Shown here: positions 41,234 to 49,455 of the stretch, in pieces | Layout of the letters: every line of letters starts with the position of its first letter | Position numbering within the stretch: position 1 is the first letter of the stretch | Assembly: GCF_019263745.1 (NCBI RefSeq) | Contig: NZ_CP077107.1 | Span: 620,001 to 684,000, forward strand | Source: Methanospirillum hungatei | GTDB taxonomy: Archaea > Halobacteriota > Methanomicrobia > Methanomicrobiales > Methanospirillaceae | DNA length: 64,000 bases | Reading direction: 5' to 3' | Translations under genes and position numbers: made by a program | Notes under the pieces: model-generated | Database searches by the model: none | What the model saw: the letters and a program-made list of their open reading frames with translations, nothing else | What the model was told of the DNA's origin: nothing

Positions 41234-42169
41234 TTACTCAACCGGACTTGAAATTTCTTCTTCAGCGACGTTTAATGTAGCTGCATCACCCTTTGCTGGA
41301 ACAAAAAGTGCTTTTCCGTCTTTCTTGAAATCCGCAAAGAACTGCTGAGTTTCATCACTGATAATAAAGTTCGTCCACTTCTTTCCTGCGTCAACATTGA
41401 TAGCTACATCAGGGAATTTTTCCGGATTGATTCTCATAACAGCATAAATATTCAGAAGGTCTTTTCCATCGGTCACGAATGGAACAATTGTCAGGTTTTT
41501 CTCCATAGTGTTCCATGTTGCACCATCGGCGAGAGTGTATCCCTGCTTTTCTTCTGCCATATTAAGAGTCTGACCCATTCCAGCTGCTGCATCAATATAC
41601 CAGGACGAGGTGTTTACATCAGCATAATCGTATCCAGCCGCTTTCCAGATAAGTTTCTCGCGGGAGTGAGTTCCTGAAGCATCTCCACGGGATACAAAGA
41701 ATACTGAGTTGTCTTTTTCTCCAGCATCTGCAATTGACTTGAAAGCTTCAGAAGCAGTCTTACCTGCAATCTTTGCCGGGTCAGATTCGGGACCGGCTAC
41801 AAGGAAGTAGTTAGATGCGAATACACGGCGATCAAGACCGTATCCAGCATCGAGGAACTTATCCTCTGCTGCCCTGTCATGAACCATAACGAGATCAACA
41901 TCGCCACTTTCCCCATATTTGAGAGCTTGTCCAGTACCAACTGCTACCCACTCGGCGGTAACATTATACTTCTCTGCAAATTGTTTGGAGAGTTCGTCTA
42001 GTGCTCCAGTTGCATCAAGGCTTGTGGTTGTTCCAATCAGGAGACGGTCACTTGCGTGTTCGGATCCTTCAAGTCCTTCTGTAGTAAGCTTCTCAGCTGA
42101 TACTACCCCACAGAGAAGCATTACTCCCAGCACGAGGGCAATGATCCCAAACGATATTTTACCGATCAT
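41234..42169 (-). CDS. tupA: Tungstate ABC transporter substrate-binding protein
   Basis: A 311-residue exported binding protein with a signal peptide (IGKISFGIIALVLGVMLLC) and the TupA motif LIGTTTSLDATGALDELSKQ. Further hallmarks are GTGQALKYGESGDVDLVMVH and FFVSRGDASGTHSREKLIW, the oxyanion-contacting loops. TupA binds tungstate with much higher affinity than molybdate. A TATA box (aatatataattg region, 42192-42203) gives a short leader. The first gene of tupABC-mot1. Confidence 0.95.
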   Translation of the reverse strand: MIGKISFGIIALVLGVMLLCGVVSAEKLTTEGLEGSEHASDRLLIGTTTSLDATGALDELSKQFAEKYNVTAEWVAVGTGQALKYGESGDVDLVMVHDRAAEDKFLDAGYGLDRRVFASNYFLVAGPESDPAKIAGKTASEAFKSIADAGEKDNSVFFVSRGDASGTHSREKLIWKAAGYDYADVNTSSWYIDAAAGMGQTLNMAEEKQGYTLADGATWNTMEKNLTIVPFVTDGKDLLNIYAVMRINPEKFPDVAINVDAGKKWTNFIISDETQQFFADFKKDGKALFVPAKGDAATLNVAEEEISSPVE

Positions 42170-42242
42170 ACAATAACAGATCGTTGTGCAGTAATATATA
42201 ATTGTTTAATTGGCTAAAAAGTAAACCAAATGTTAATCAACA

Positions 42243-42268
42243 GATATAACAATTGATTATCATGTGAT
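42243..42268. promoter_or_regulatory. Candidate regulatory motif ahead of tupA
   Basis: gatataacaattgattatcatgtgat contains the 13 bases also found at 36109-36121 and the end atgtgat also found there. It lies 75-100 bases upstream of the tupA start, beyond the TATA box, a usual place for an archaeal activator or repressor. A Mo/W-sensing factor is a possible user, but none is proven. Confidence 0.4.
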
Positions 42269-42332
42269 ATATCACAATAAAGAATTAAAAATTCAATAAA
42301 AACCTTATTAGAAATTTAATAATTCCCTATAT

Positions 42333-43256
42333 ATGATAACCGTACCAATTGTTGCCAAAGAACCTTTTTCTCTGCACTGGAGTGCAATTATATTTGAGAA
42401 CCATGATCCTGCCATTCGGATATATCGAAACAGGTCATTTACATATGCTGCACTTCTTTCATCCGGACCTGTTCTTTTAAGACTGACTACAAAATCCATC
42501 AATACAAATTCACCAATAATACTCTCCATCCAATCAGACCATGAAATCTCTTCAGAAACTCAAAAAGAAGCAGCCAGCCTGATGACCTGGTACTTCAGCC
42601 TTGATGATGATCTTTCTGGTTTTTATAAATCCATTCTGACAGATCCAGTTATGACATATGTATCCCGGATACTCATGGGGCTGAAAAGTCCAACAACTCC
42701 CACCGTTTTTGAAGCTCTCATTGATTCAATAATAGAGCAACAAATATCACTTAATGTAGCACGCTCATTAGAATATCGGTTTATTAGAAAATTCGGACTA
42801 AAGTTTCAGGTTGAAAAGAAAGACTATTATTGTTATCCCACACCTGACCGGTTAGCAGAAATCCCACTGGAAGAGTTTCGGTCTTGTGGTCTTACATCAC
42901 GAAAAGGAGAGTATATCAGAGATATAGCCCGGAATGTCGTTCATGGAGAACTTGATCTGGAAATCTTAAAAAAATGTTCAGATACGAAAAAAATTCTTGA
43001 ATCATTATGTTCAATCAGAGGGATTGGCAGATGGACTGCAGAATTAACCATGATCCGCGGATTACATTGTATGGACGCATTTCCAGCAGATGATATTGCT
43101 CTTCGCAGGATGATATCCGCATGGTATTTTAATGGAGAGAAAATTTCTCCATCCAAAGCAGAAGAAACCGCTATGCAATGGGGTACGTATAAAGGACTTG
43201 CCTCTTTTTATCTGGAAGTTGCTGAGCATTGTGGAATAAAACCCACCCTTGTATGA
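42333..43256 (+). CDS. DNA-3-methyladenine glycosylase-like protein (AlkA type)
   Basis: A 307-residue protein. EALIDSIIEQQISLNVARSL is the first helix of the HhH-GPD fold, LCSIRGIGRWTAELTMIRGL the helix-hairpin-helix that grips DNA, and AFPADDIALRRMIS holds the catalytic Asp (second D of PADD). It removes alkylated bases from DNA. The first 110 residues form the extra N-terminal domain seen in AlkA. It is divergent from tupA with 160 bases between. Confidence 0.92.
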   Translation: MITVPIVAKEPFSLHWSAIIFENHDPAIRIYRNRSFTYAALLSSGPVLLRLTTKSINTNSPIILSIQSDHEISSETQKEAASLMTWYFSLDDDLSGFYKSILTDPVMTYVSRILMGLKSPTTPTVFEALIDSIIEQQISLNVARSLEYRFIRKFGLKFQVEKKDYYCYPTPDRLAEIPLEEFRSCGLTSRKGEYIRDIARNVVHGELDLEILKKCSDTKKILESLCSIRGIGRWTAELTMIRGLHCMDAFPADDIALRRMISAWYFNGEKISPSKAEETAMQWGTYKGLASFYLEVAEHCGIKPTLV

Positions 43257-43300
43257 TGATTATGCGCACGCTCTTATTTAGAAAACGCCTATAATTGTGT

Positions 43301-43474
43301 ATGGATGTGAAAACATCAAATATAATCACCATGATTGCCGGTGTTATTTTCATCGGTCTTGGGATCATAAACATAGTAAATGGCACCCACTGGTGGCATT
43401 ATGTCACATTTATCATCGGTATTATCATCCTGATACTGGGTGCATATGGGTATAAAACAGGGAAAAGGTTTTAA
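43301..43474 (+). CDS. 57-residue small membrane protein
   Basis: A short frame that starts at ATG 43301 and ends with TAA 43472-43474: MDVKTSNIITMIAGVIFIGL then GIINIVNGTHWWHYVTFIIG and a basic end YKTGKRF. Two hydrophobic helices flank a HWWHY loop, as in small multipass regulators. The family is not known to me. It starts 44 bases after the glycosylase gene on the same strand, so it may be cotranscribed, and faces moaE with only 2 bases between. Confidence 0.72.
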   Translation: MDVKTSNIITMIAGVIFIGLGIINIVNGTHWWHYVTFIIGIIILILGAYGYKTGKRF

Positions 43475-43476
43475 TT

Positions 43477-43878
43477 TTATTTTTTTTGGGAAAAATGCCA
43501 GTTTTCTCCTTCTGTGCAGATATCTTTCTTCCATATGGGGACATATGCTTTGATCTCTTCCAGAATCCATGAACAGGCAGCAAATCCTTCCTGTCGGTGA
43601 GAAGCTCCGACAACGATCACAAGAATAATTTCGGTCAGATTCATTCTGCCGACCCGGTGAACAATATCGATTGTCTGGAGGTGATATTCGTTCATTGCCT
43701 TTTTTGCTATCGTGTTCAGGTCTGCAAGTGCAACCTCTTCACACACTTCAAGATCAAGTGCTTCGATTCCATCATCCCGAACTGTACCAACAAAGGTCAC
43801 AATACCTCCGGTCTCCGGTTTTCTTGCAGATTCAATAAATGCATATGGATCTATTGGTTCTCTGGTAATTGCTATCAT
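43477..43878 (-). CDS. moaE: Molybdopterin synthase catalytic subunit MoaE
   Basis: A 133-residue MoaE. ARKPETGGIVTFVGTVRDDG is the N-terminal conserved loop, VHRVGRMNLTEIILVIVVGA then SHRQEGFAACSWILEEIKAY is the dimer core, and VPIWKKDICTEGENW holds the catalytic Lys pair. With MoaD-thiocarboxylate it converts precursor Z into molybdopterin. It is the last gene of ycaO-tfuA-thiF-moaD-moaE and lies 6 bases after moaD. Confidence 0.95.
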   Translation of the reverse strand: MIAITREPIDPYAFIESARKPETGGIVTFVGTVRDDGIEALDLEVCEEVALADLNTIAKKAMNEYHLQTIDIVHRVGRMNLTEIILVIVVGASHRQEGFAACSWILEEIKAYVPIWKKDICTEGENWHFSQKK

Positions 43879-43884
43879 CTAAAA

Positions 43885-44160
43885 TTATCCTCCTGAAACC
43901 GGTGGAAAGAGTATAAGAGAATCACCATCAGACAGGGGCACTGTACCTGCATCCATAGGTGAAATCCTGATATCACGATGCATGATCATCACATAACTTC
44001 GGATGTTTTTATCTTCATCAATCAAAAGTTCTGCATCAGGACCGGTCCCTGCAAGTGTTCTGACGGCATCTAAAATTGTAGCTCTGTCAGGAATGACAAG
44101 TTCTTGTTCATCACCAAAAGCATCACGAAACCGGGCATAACAACGAATTGTAACCTTCAT
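43885..44160 (-). CDS. moaD: MoaD-type ubiquitin-like sulfur carrier
   Basis: A 91-residue beta-grasp protein (KVTIRCYARFRDAFGDEQEL) that ends with SGG at the C-terminus (LFPPVSGG), the double glycine that is adenylated and turned into a thiocarboxylate. In its normal role it hands sulfur to MoaE for the dithiolene of molybdopterin. The start overlaps the thiF stop by four bases and moaE follows directly. Confidence 0.95.
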   Translation of the reverse strand: MKVTIRCYARFRDAFGDEQELVIPDRATILDAVRTLAGTGPDAELLIDEDKNIRSYVMIMHRDIRISPMDAGTVPLSDGDSLILFPPVSGG

Positions 44161-44906
44161 TTACGATCTTTCCCCTCTTCACAAACAGGACAATTATTTC
44201 TTTTGCCAATCTTCAGAAATTCAGTTCTACCAGAAAGTCCATCCCATATCAAAAGTCTGCCTGAAATCATCGTTCCGGATTTGGTGAGATATTTAATTGC
44301 TTCTAGTGCCTGCATGGAACCGATAACTCCGGCAGTTGCTCCAATAACCGGGACTTTTGCAGATGGAGGAACGGCAGTGATAAGACAAGACAGACATGGA
44401 GATGAGCCCGGAATAATACTGGTCAGTTGACCGGAGAATCCTTCTATTGCTCCGTGGATGAATGCAACATCAGCATTCCATGCAGATTCATGAAGAATAA
44501 ACCTTGATTCATAATTGTCAAGAGCATCTATAACAATATCAGCATCTTTGACAAGCCGGTCTGCAGAATTCTCATCAATCCTGATTGAATGAGCAATTAT
44601 GGAGGTATCTGGTGCTAATCCATGAATTGTTGCCTCTGCGGAGTATACTTTTTGGAGACCAACCGAACCAGCAGCATGAAGAAACTGACGGTTTAAATTA
44701 GACTCCTGGATAATATCATCGTCGACGATGATAAGTTCTCCAATACCGGCAAGAGCAAGATATGTTGCAGCCGGTGATCCAAGCCCCCCGGCTCCAGCAA
44801 TAAGAACAGTTGCATCCTCAAGATTTTTTTGCCCATCAGGTCCAATAAGAGGAATCTGACGTTCAAACCGATGGCTTGGATATCCCGGATTATGTGTAGA
44901 ATTCAT
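44157..44906 (-). CDS. ThiF/MoeB/HesA-type adenylyltransferase
   Basis: A 249-residue E1-like enzyme. VLIAGAGGLGSPAATYLALA is the nucleotide fold, ELIIVDDDIIQESNLNRQFL has the D-x-x-N-R motif that binds ATP, and two Cys pairs (CLSCLI near residue 170 and CPVCEEG at the end) bind zinc. It adenylates the C-terminal Gly of MoaD-type carriers. Its place between tfuA and moaD, with four-base overlaps on both sides, links the sulfur carrier to the thioamidation genes. Confidence 0.93.
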   Translation of the reverse strand: MNSTHNPGYPSHRFERQIPLIGPDGQKNLEDATVLIAGAGGLGSPAATYLALAGIGELIIVDDDIIQESNLNRQFLHAAGSVGLQKVYSAEATIHGLAPDTSIIAHSIRIDENSADRLVKDADIVIDALDNYESRFILHESAWNADVAFIHGAIEGFSGQLTSIIPGSSPCLSCLITAVPPSAKVPVIGATAGVIGSMQALEAIKYLTKSGTMISGRLLIWDGLSGRTEFLKIGKRNNCPVCEEGKDRK

Positions 44907-45544
44907 GTGTAGAACGTTTCCTTGATATAACTGAGAGCTTTTCTGGCATCTTCCTGTTTCTGATCAATTGCATGATCTTTTACCCAGGCGAGAATCTCAT
45001 CTTTTCTCTGTTGGTTAAAAGAACTTGCCTGCAGGATTCGGGGCCATGATCGATCAGGATACCAAAGAGATTTTCCGATACTGATAATCGACTGGGATTC
45101 ATCTGATGTGAAAAAACCGGTCTTTTCTCCATAATGAACGGTTACCCTGATATTTACCAAAGCTTCAGAAAAAGCCATGTTTGTTGTGGGATCACACATG
45201 AGTGCCACTTCATCATCTGATTCTATTATCCCATCCCGATACATCCTGAAAATCTCACCAATACCAATCATACCAAATGGTTCAAGTTCTGCAGCCCGAA
45301 GCGCACCCATGCTCGAAGCACCAACTACAGTGATACCATGTTTCATAACTTCCAATACTTCCCGATGCCCGACAGCTGCATCTTCAAAGAAGACACCGTC
45401 GATGATTCCAATGATCCGTGGTTTCATCCTGATAACTTCAAGCAGATCAACTCTTCTGACCGGAGGCCGATACTCTGCAGATAGTATCTCTGATGCCTTA
45501 TGAACCGACAGGCTTGGTCCCAGGAATATAATTACGTCGTGCAC
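44903..45544 (-). CDS. tfuA: TfuA-type McrA-glycine thioamidation protein
   Basis: A 213-residue TfuA protein from GTG 45544; an ATG at 45604 would add 20 residues that overlap ycaO without family similarity. DVIIFLGPSLSVHKASEIL is the typical TfuA opening, IIGIIDGVFFEDAAVGHRE and ASSMGALRAAELEPFGMIGI the core. TfuA works with YcaO to place sulfur on the backbone amide of a glycine in methyl-coenzyme M reductase subunit A. It overlaps ycaO (ending at 45498) by 47 bases and thiF by four. Confidence 0.93.
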   Translation of the reverse strand: MHDVIIFLGPSLSVHKASEILSAEYRPPVRRVDLLEVIRMKPRIIGIIDGVFFEDAAVGHREVLEVMKHGITVVGASSMGALRAAELEPFGMIGIGEIFRMYRDGIIESDDEVALMCDPTTNMAFSEALVNIRVTVHYGEKTGFFTSDESQSIISIGKSLWYPDRSWPRILQASSFNQQRKDEILAWVKDHAIDQKQEDARKALSYIKETFYT

Positions 45545-46769
45545 GTTTGCACCGTTCTCCTCGTCTTTCAGGATCCATGGCAAAATGTTCAAGTCCTGGA
45601 ACAATGACCCGAACTACCGGAACACCAATTTCAGGCCTGGTAAGATCGGTTACCAGGACCCGTTCAAGCCCTGCAGCTTTGAACCGATCAAGGACAATGT
45701 GAATATCGTCCAGGAAGTCATCAGTATGGTACGAAGGCATCTCACGGTATTGAAGTTCAGGTTCTAATGTAAACCATTTTTTATTAAGGCGCTTGGCCCG
45801 ATCATATCCCACTTTTGAAAGGAAATGGGTTGATTGGGTATCTTCTCGTGCTCCATGAATTTGAGTGGCCCTGCTCTGTGCAACCTCTGTTAATGCCCGG
45901 AGTATAGCTATTTCACTGCAAAGATGTGATCCCATCCCAATACACAGAAGGGTAGGATCACGAAGTTGGAGATCATCTGATACTGCCGCAACGGTCGGGA
46001 TTCCAAGGTCGCTCGTAATATCCCGCAATATCACATCAACCCCTGCCTTCTCAAACTTTTCCAGCAGGCTTTGTGCCACTGGATGAGTTATTTCAGTAAT
46101 CCTTGGTCCTGCATTGTTTGCTGATTCAACCAGTGACCAGGCATCACGCTCCACTAGTTCACACAGACTATGAAAGACAGCCTCTTCATAAGTATTTCCT
46201 GAAGCTATTCCATTTGTACTCGTCCTGAATAATTTACCCATAATACGCGGAACCGGGTGGAATACAGCATGAGCAGGAACCCAGACTTCCTCATTCTTTA
46301 TGATATCCCACGCCTGATACCAGGGAACCGGCCAGTCAGTGGGAGTATTCTCCGGAAGAATGAGAGAGTCAGGATTTATTGTTTTTTTGACTGACGAGAT
46401 CTGATCATATGTCATAATCTCCGGTGTTCTGTCATGAACTTCTGCTGAATATCGTTCAAGCCCTTCCATTATTGCCGATACTCTGGCAGCAATAGGTGTT
46501 GCTCCTTTCCCATTATATACAGTAATTGCTCCTTCGGCAGCAACGGGACGGATACAGGAAAAAACAGGAATTCCAATTCGATCTAATCCCGTGATATCAG
46601 CAACCCTGGTTATTCCGGCCGGCCCAGTGAGATCGCGGACCGCTTCATATGTTTCTTCAGGTGACTTAGTCCGATGAGTCTCCTGTTGGTAGAGTTTTTT
46701 ACAGGACGAGAGTAACATGTGCTCATATACGTTTTCATCTGGATACAAAAGAGTACGGGGTTCATGCAT
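45498..46769 (-). CDS. ycaO: YcaO-type McrA-glycine thioamidation protein
   Basis: A 423-residue YcaO protein from ATG 46769 (MHEPRTLLYPD). Family ATP-binding residues lie in ISAIMEGLERYSAEVHDRTP and AVFHSLCELVERDAWSLVES. The chain ends near GLERVLVTDLTRPEIGVPVV then GTKPVGS. YcaO phosphorylates the peptide amide, which is then swapped for sulfur; in methanogens the product is thioglycine in McrA. This gene is the first of an operon of five. The upstream side is divergent from the DUF2769 gene. Confidence 0.95.
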   Translation of the reverse strand: MHEPRTLLYPDENVYEHMLLSSCKKLYQQETHRTKSPEETYEAVRDLTGPAGITRVADITGLDRIGIPVFSCIRPVAAEGAITVYNGKGATPIAARVSAIMEGLERYSAEVHDRTPEIMTYDQISSVKKTINPDSLILPENTPTDWPVPWYQAWDIIKNEEVWVPAHAVFHPVPRIMGKLFRTSTNGIASGNTYEEAVFHSLCELVERDAWSLVESANNAGPRITEITHPVAQSLLEKFEKAGVDVILRDITSDLGIPTVAAVSDDLQLRDPTLLCIGMGSHLCSEIAILRALTEVAQSRATQIHGAREDTQSTHFLSKVGYDRAKRLNKKWFTLEPELQYREMPSYHTDDFLDDIHIVLDRFKAAGLERVLVTDLTRPEIGVPVVRVIVPGLEHFAMDPERRGERCKRARRNYIPGTKPVGS

Positions 46770-46847
46770 AAGGTAGTGTGATCCTGAAAGTATTAGGATG
46801 GACAGATTTATACGAATGAAATCACAACACACAACCGAGGGATCTCG

Positions 46848-47165
46848 ATGGACGATTTTACAACCTTTATCCGGGACTTAAAGAAACTCCCGGCAGAAGA
46901 ACAGGATAAGATCATTGAAGAGAAAAAAACAAAATGTATCTGTCCTACTTGTCCAAGTTATAATAAATGCGCAATTGTTGAGCGCGAAAAACTCTTCTGT
47001 ATGATTGGACAGAGTTTCCTGTGTATATCATACGAAGAGGGATGTAAATGTGAAGAATGCCCGATTGCAAAAGAATACGGACTTGATTATAAGTATTTCT
47101 GCACTCGTGGTGATGAAAAAGGTCAGCGGTACCTCAACTCAGTCTGGGGCTCAACCGTGGAATAA
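46848..47165 (+). CDS. DUF2769 family cysteine-rich protein
   Basis: A 105-residue protein with a long row of Cys residues: CICPTCPSYNKCAI, FLCISYEEGCKCEECPIAK and FCTRGDEKG. Such spacing suggests iron-sulfur clusters or zinc. DUF2769 is known almost only from methanogens and related archaea; its function is unknown. It is divergent from ycaO with 78 bases between, and convergent with the CARF-HEPN gene. Confidence 0.9.
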   Translation: MDDFTTFIRDLKKLPAEEQDKIIEEKKTKCICPTCPSYNKCAIVEREKLFCMIGQSFLCISYEEGCKCEECPIAKEYGLDYKYFCTRGDEKGQRYLNSVWGSTVE

Positions 47166-47188
47166 CCATTTTTTCATAATTGGAAATT

Positions 47189-48457
47189 CTATTCCAAGTG
47201 GTGGTTCTCAAGAATGGGAAATTCTGATGACCGGTATAACTCTTCAAGATCTTCACATGTCCCTTTACAGGCTTTCGTAATTACATTTCTCACTTCAGAC
47301 CACATCTCATGAGCGATATCACCAGGAACAGGCGTGAGTCCATGGGCCAGAATTGAATCATTTCGAATCATAATATACTGCTGCAAGTCAGAATACCACT
47401 GATCAGCCCCTTTCATTCCAAGGTCTTCAAGAAGAAGGAACTTGTACCGAAGCCCTATCCTGATAATCCCATTTCGATCAGCTTTCCTGGCATAGGTAGA
47501 GATATCCTGTTTTTTGAGTAATTTTCGAAGATCTGAAAACCGAATCTTCTCTTCATTGTCATCAATACCATAATTTAGCAGTAAAACCTGGGAAATTAAC
47601 TCAACAACACGATATAATCTGGCAAGAGCATCATCGTATCGCTCACCGTCAATCCGTCGCTTGGCATTATGGAGCAGATCAATGAGCATATAGGTATATT
47701 TTTGCTGTCTGACATGGAGCCGCTCCTTTCGGTTGAGGATAGTATCATCCATCCGATCAAGGTCAAGGAGTTTTTTAAGAAATTTCCTGTTTAGAGGAAT
47801 GAGAATATCAAGATCCGGGACATGTTGAAGATATCGCCATGCTTTCTCATAATCCATCTTGTCCCAATGCCAATATCCATTAAATAAGGTGTAATACATG
47901 TCACGTTCCGGCAGATTGCTTATTCCTTCCAGCAGGCGGAGTGAGCTTCCATAATGATTATTATTAAATGCATAGATTGCCCGATGAATTAAAAGCCGGT
48001 CATATGCAGCAAAGAGTACCATCTCTTTGACCGTTTCCGTTCCTGGAATAATCATTCCATCAGGTTTATCCCCGGTAACATGAGACACGGGATTTCTGGT
48101 GAGAAATGATACAATCTCTGCTGCCAGAATCATCTCTCTGGTTCCGGTAGATGCTTCGATTACCATCTCATCATATTGATACAGAGAAGCAACACCGTAC
48201 ATGACTTCAAAACATCCATTGAAATCATTCGGATCTCGAATCATGCAGAGGGTTGAAGAGGGAGGAGAAGTATTATATTCAGTTTTTAAGGCATTGTGTA
48301 TGGGATCTATAGATCCTTTACTCTCTTCTGAACAAAAATAGATGATCTTTTCCGGATGATAAAAGTGAATAGCATAACTACAGGATCTGACAAGTCGGGA
48401 CAAGGCATCTGCATGACTGGTGCCAATCCCTGTCCCTAGTGTCATGAGAAGAAGCAT
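47189..48457 (-). CDS. Orphan CARF-HEPN ribonuclease (Csm6-like, TIGR02710 type)
   Basis: A 422-residue protein. The N-terminus LLMTLGTGIGTSHADALSRL followed by the helices SYAIHFYHPEKIIYFCSEES is a CARF Rossmann fold, with the ligand loop EASTGTREMILAAEIVSFL near residue 100. The C-terminal half is helical and ends with MIRNDSILAHGLTPV, giving R-x6-H, the RNase motif of HEPN domains. Csm6/Csx1 proteins cut RNA when cyclic oligoadenylates bind the CARF domain. No cas gene, array or effector-synthesising Cas10 is in the window. It lies alone, close to two small genes. Confidence 0.88.
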   Translation of the reverse strand: MLLLMTLGTGIGTSHADALSRLVRSCSYAIHFYHPEKIIYFCSEESKGSIDPIHNALKTEYNTSPPSSTLCMIRDPNDFNGCFEVMYGVASLYQYDEMVIEASTGTREMILAAEIVSFLTRNPVSHVTGDKPDGMIIPGTETVKEMVLFAAYDRLLIHRAIYAFNNNHYGSSLRLLEGISNLPERDMYYTLFNGYWHWDKMDYEKAWRYLQHVPDLDILIPLNRKFLKKLLDLDRMDDTILNRKERLHVRQQKYTYMLIDLLHNAKRRIDGERYDDALARLYRVVELISQVLLLNYGIDDNEEKIRFSDLRKLLKKQDISTYARKADRNGIIRIGLRYKFLLLEDLGMKGADQWYSDLQQYIMIRNDSILAHGLTPVPGDIAHEMWSEVRNVITKACKGTCEDLEELYRSSEFPILENHHLE

Positions 48458-48542
48458 AGATTGTATTTCAGCATATCCCTGATATCATTCTTCTGATCCG
48501 GTATACAAAGAATTTTAACCATGAGACCCTCATTCTGATTCT

Positions 48543-49106
48543 ATGCACAAGTTTGGACTGACACTTCTGATTGTAGTGATGACGTTATTCCTTTGTTTCC
48601 CTTCACTAAATGCAGAACCTCAACAAAAGTCTGATGGAGCAATTGAAACTGATGAATATGCACACACCATTTCATTTGACAATGGGAATTATGTACTTTA
48701 TTGGACTGTAGCGGATGAACATATTTCAATGGCAATTCAGGGTAAAACAACCGGATGGGTAGGTATCGGTTTGAAACCAACACAAATGATGAAAGATGCA
48801 GATATTATTCTTGCAGGAATGAGAGGAGAGGAGGTATACTGGACCGATTCTTATTCAACAGGAGTATTCGGCCCGCATCCAGACGATACTGAACTTGGGG
48901 GGACAGATGACATTCTCAACCTTTCTGTATCCGAACAAGATGGAGTTACCACACTGGAGTTTTCAAGAGACCTCGTAACTGGTGATGTTTATGATGCAGA
49001 ATTGTCAACCGGAGAAAATGTTTCAATAATATGGGCAATGGCTTCAGATGATGATCCAAAATTCAAACACAATACCTCTAAAGGAAAAGGCAGCCTTCCT
49101 CTTTGA
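48543..49106 (+). CDS. Secreted DOMON-domain protein
   Basis: A 187-residue exported protein with a signal peptide (TLLIVVMTLFLCFPSLNA). The body is a DOMON-type beta sandwich: NGNYVLYWTVADEHISMAIQ, GKTTGWVGIGLKPTQMMKDA and GGTDDILNLSVSEQDGVTTL. DOMON domains bind heme or sugars in redox or surface proteins; the heme-ligand Met could lie in TQMMKD. No membrane anchor is visible. It lies convergent with a membrane-protein gene and 85 bases from the CARF-HEPN gene. Confidence 0.88.
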   Translation: MHKFGLTLLIVVMTLFLCFPSLNAEPQQKSDGAIETDEYAHTISFDNGNYVLYWTVADEHISMAIQGKTTGWVGIGLKPTQMMKDADIILAGMRGEEVYWTDSYSTGVFGPHPDDTELGGTDDILNLSVSEQDGVTTLEFSRDLVTGDVYDAELSTGENVSIIWAMASDDDPKFKHNTSKGKGSLPL

Positions 49107-49110
49107 TCCA

Positions 49111-49392
49111 TTACTCCTCTTTTTTCATATAATCGACAAATGCTGCAATAAATGATAATACAACCATAGTCAATCCCATAAGACTGATGATTTGCCAGGT
49201 ACCGGTCATTTGTGGCCCACTGGTTGCGAGGTTCATTCCATAACTAACAATCCAGAAAAGAAGACTGATATTAAGGATGAGTAAAAACCGGAGCCGGGGC
49301 TTCCCTGTAAATATATACAAAAAGATAGTGGAGATGAGCAGAATTATCCCAACAAACAGCAATGATGCTTCTGCTCCAATCTCTTCTGTCAC
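49111..49392 (-). CDS. Three-TM small membrane protein
   Basis: A 93-residue protein with three helices: ASLLFVGIILLISTIFLYIF, FLLILNISLLFWIVSYGMNL and IISLMGLTMVVLSFIAAFVD, ending in KKEE. No family is recognised. The gene ends 5 bases from the DOMON gene on the opposite strand and follows the bactofilin-like gene at a distance of 64 bases on the same strand. Confidence 0.75.
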   Translation of the reverse strand: MTEEIGAEASLLFVGIILLISTIFLYIFTGKPRLRFLLILNISLLFWIVSYGMNLATSGPQMTGTWQIISLMGLTMVVLSFIAAFVDYMKKEE

Positions 49393-49455
49393 GATCTGCC
49401 TCTTTGGTACATCTGGTTTAGGATCTATGAGGGCTTTAAATGTGTCAAAAAAAGG

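Noticed and set aside
45498-45604. Long overlap of tfuA with ycaO using ATG 45604
   Set aside because: The extra 20 residues lack similarity to TfuA proteins; GTG 45544 gives the family start VHDVIIFLGPS.
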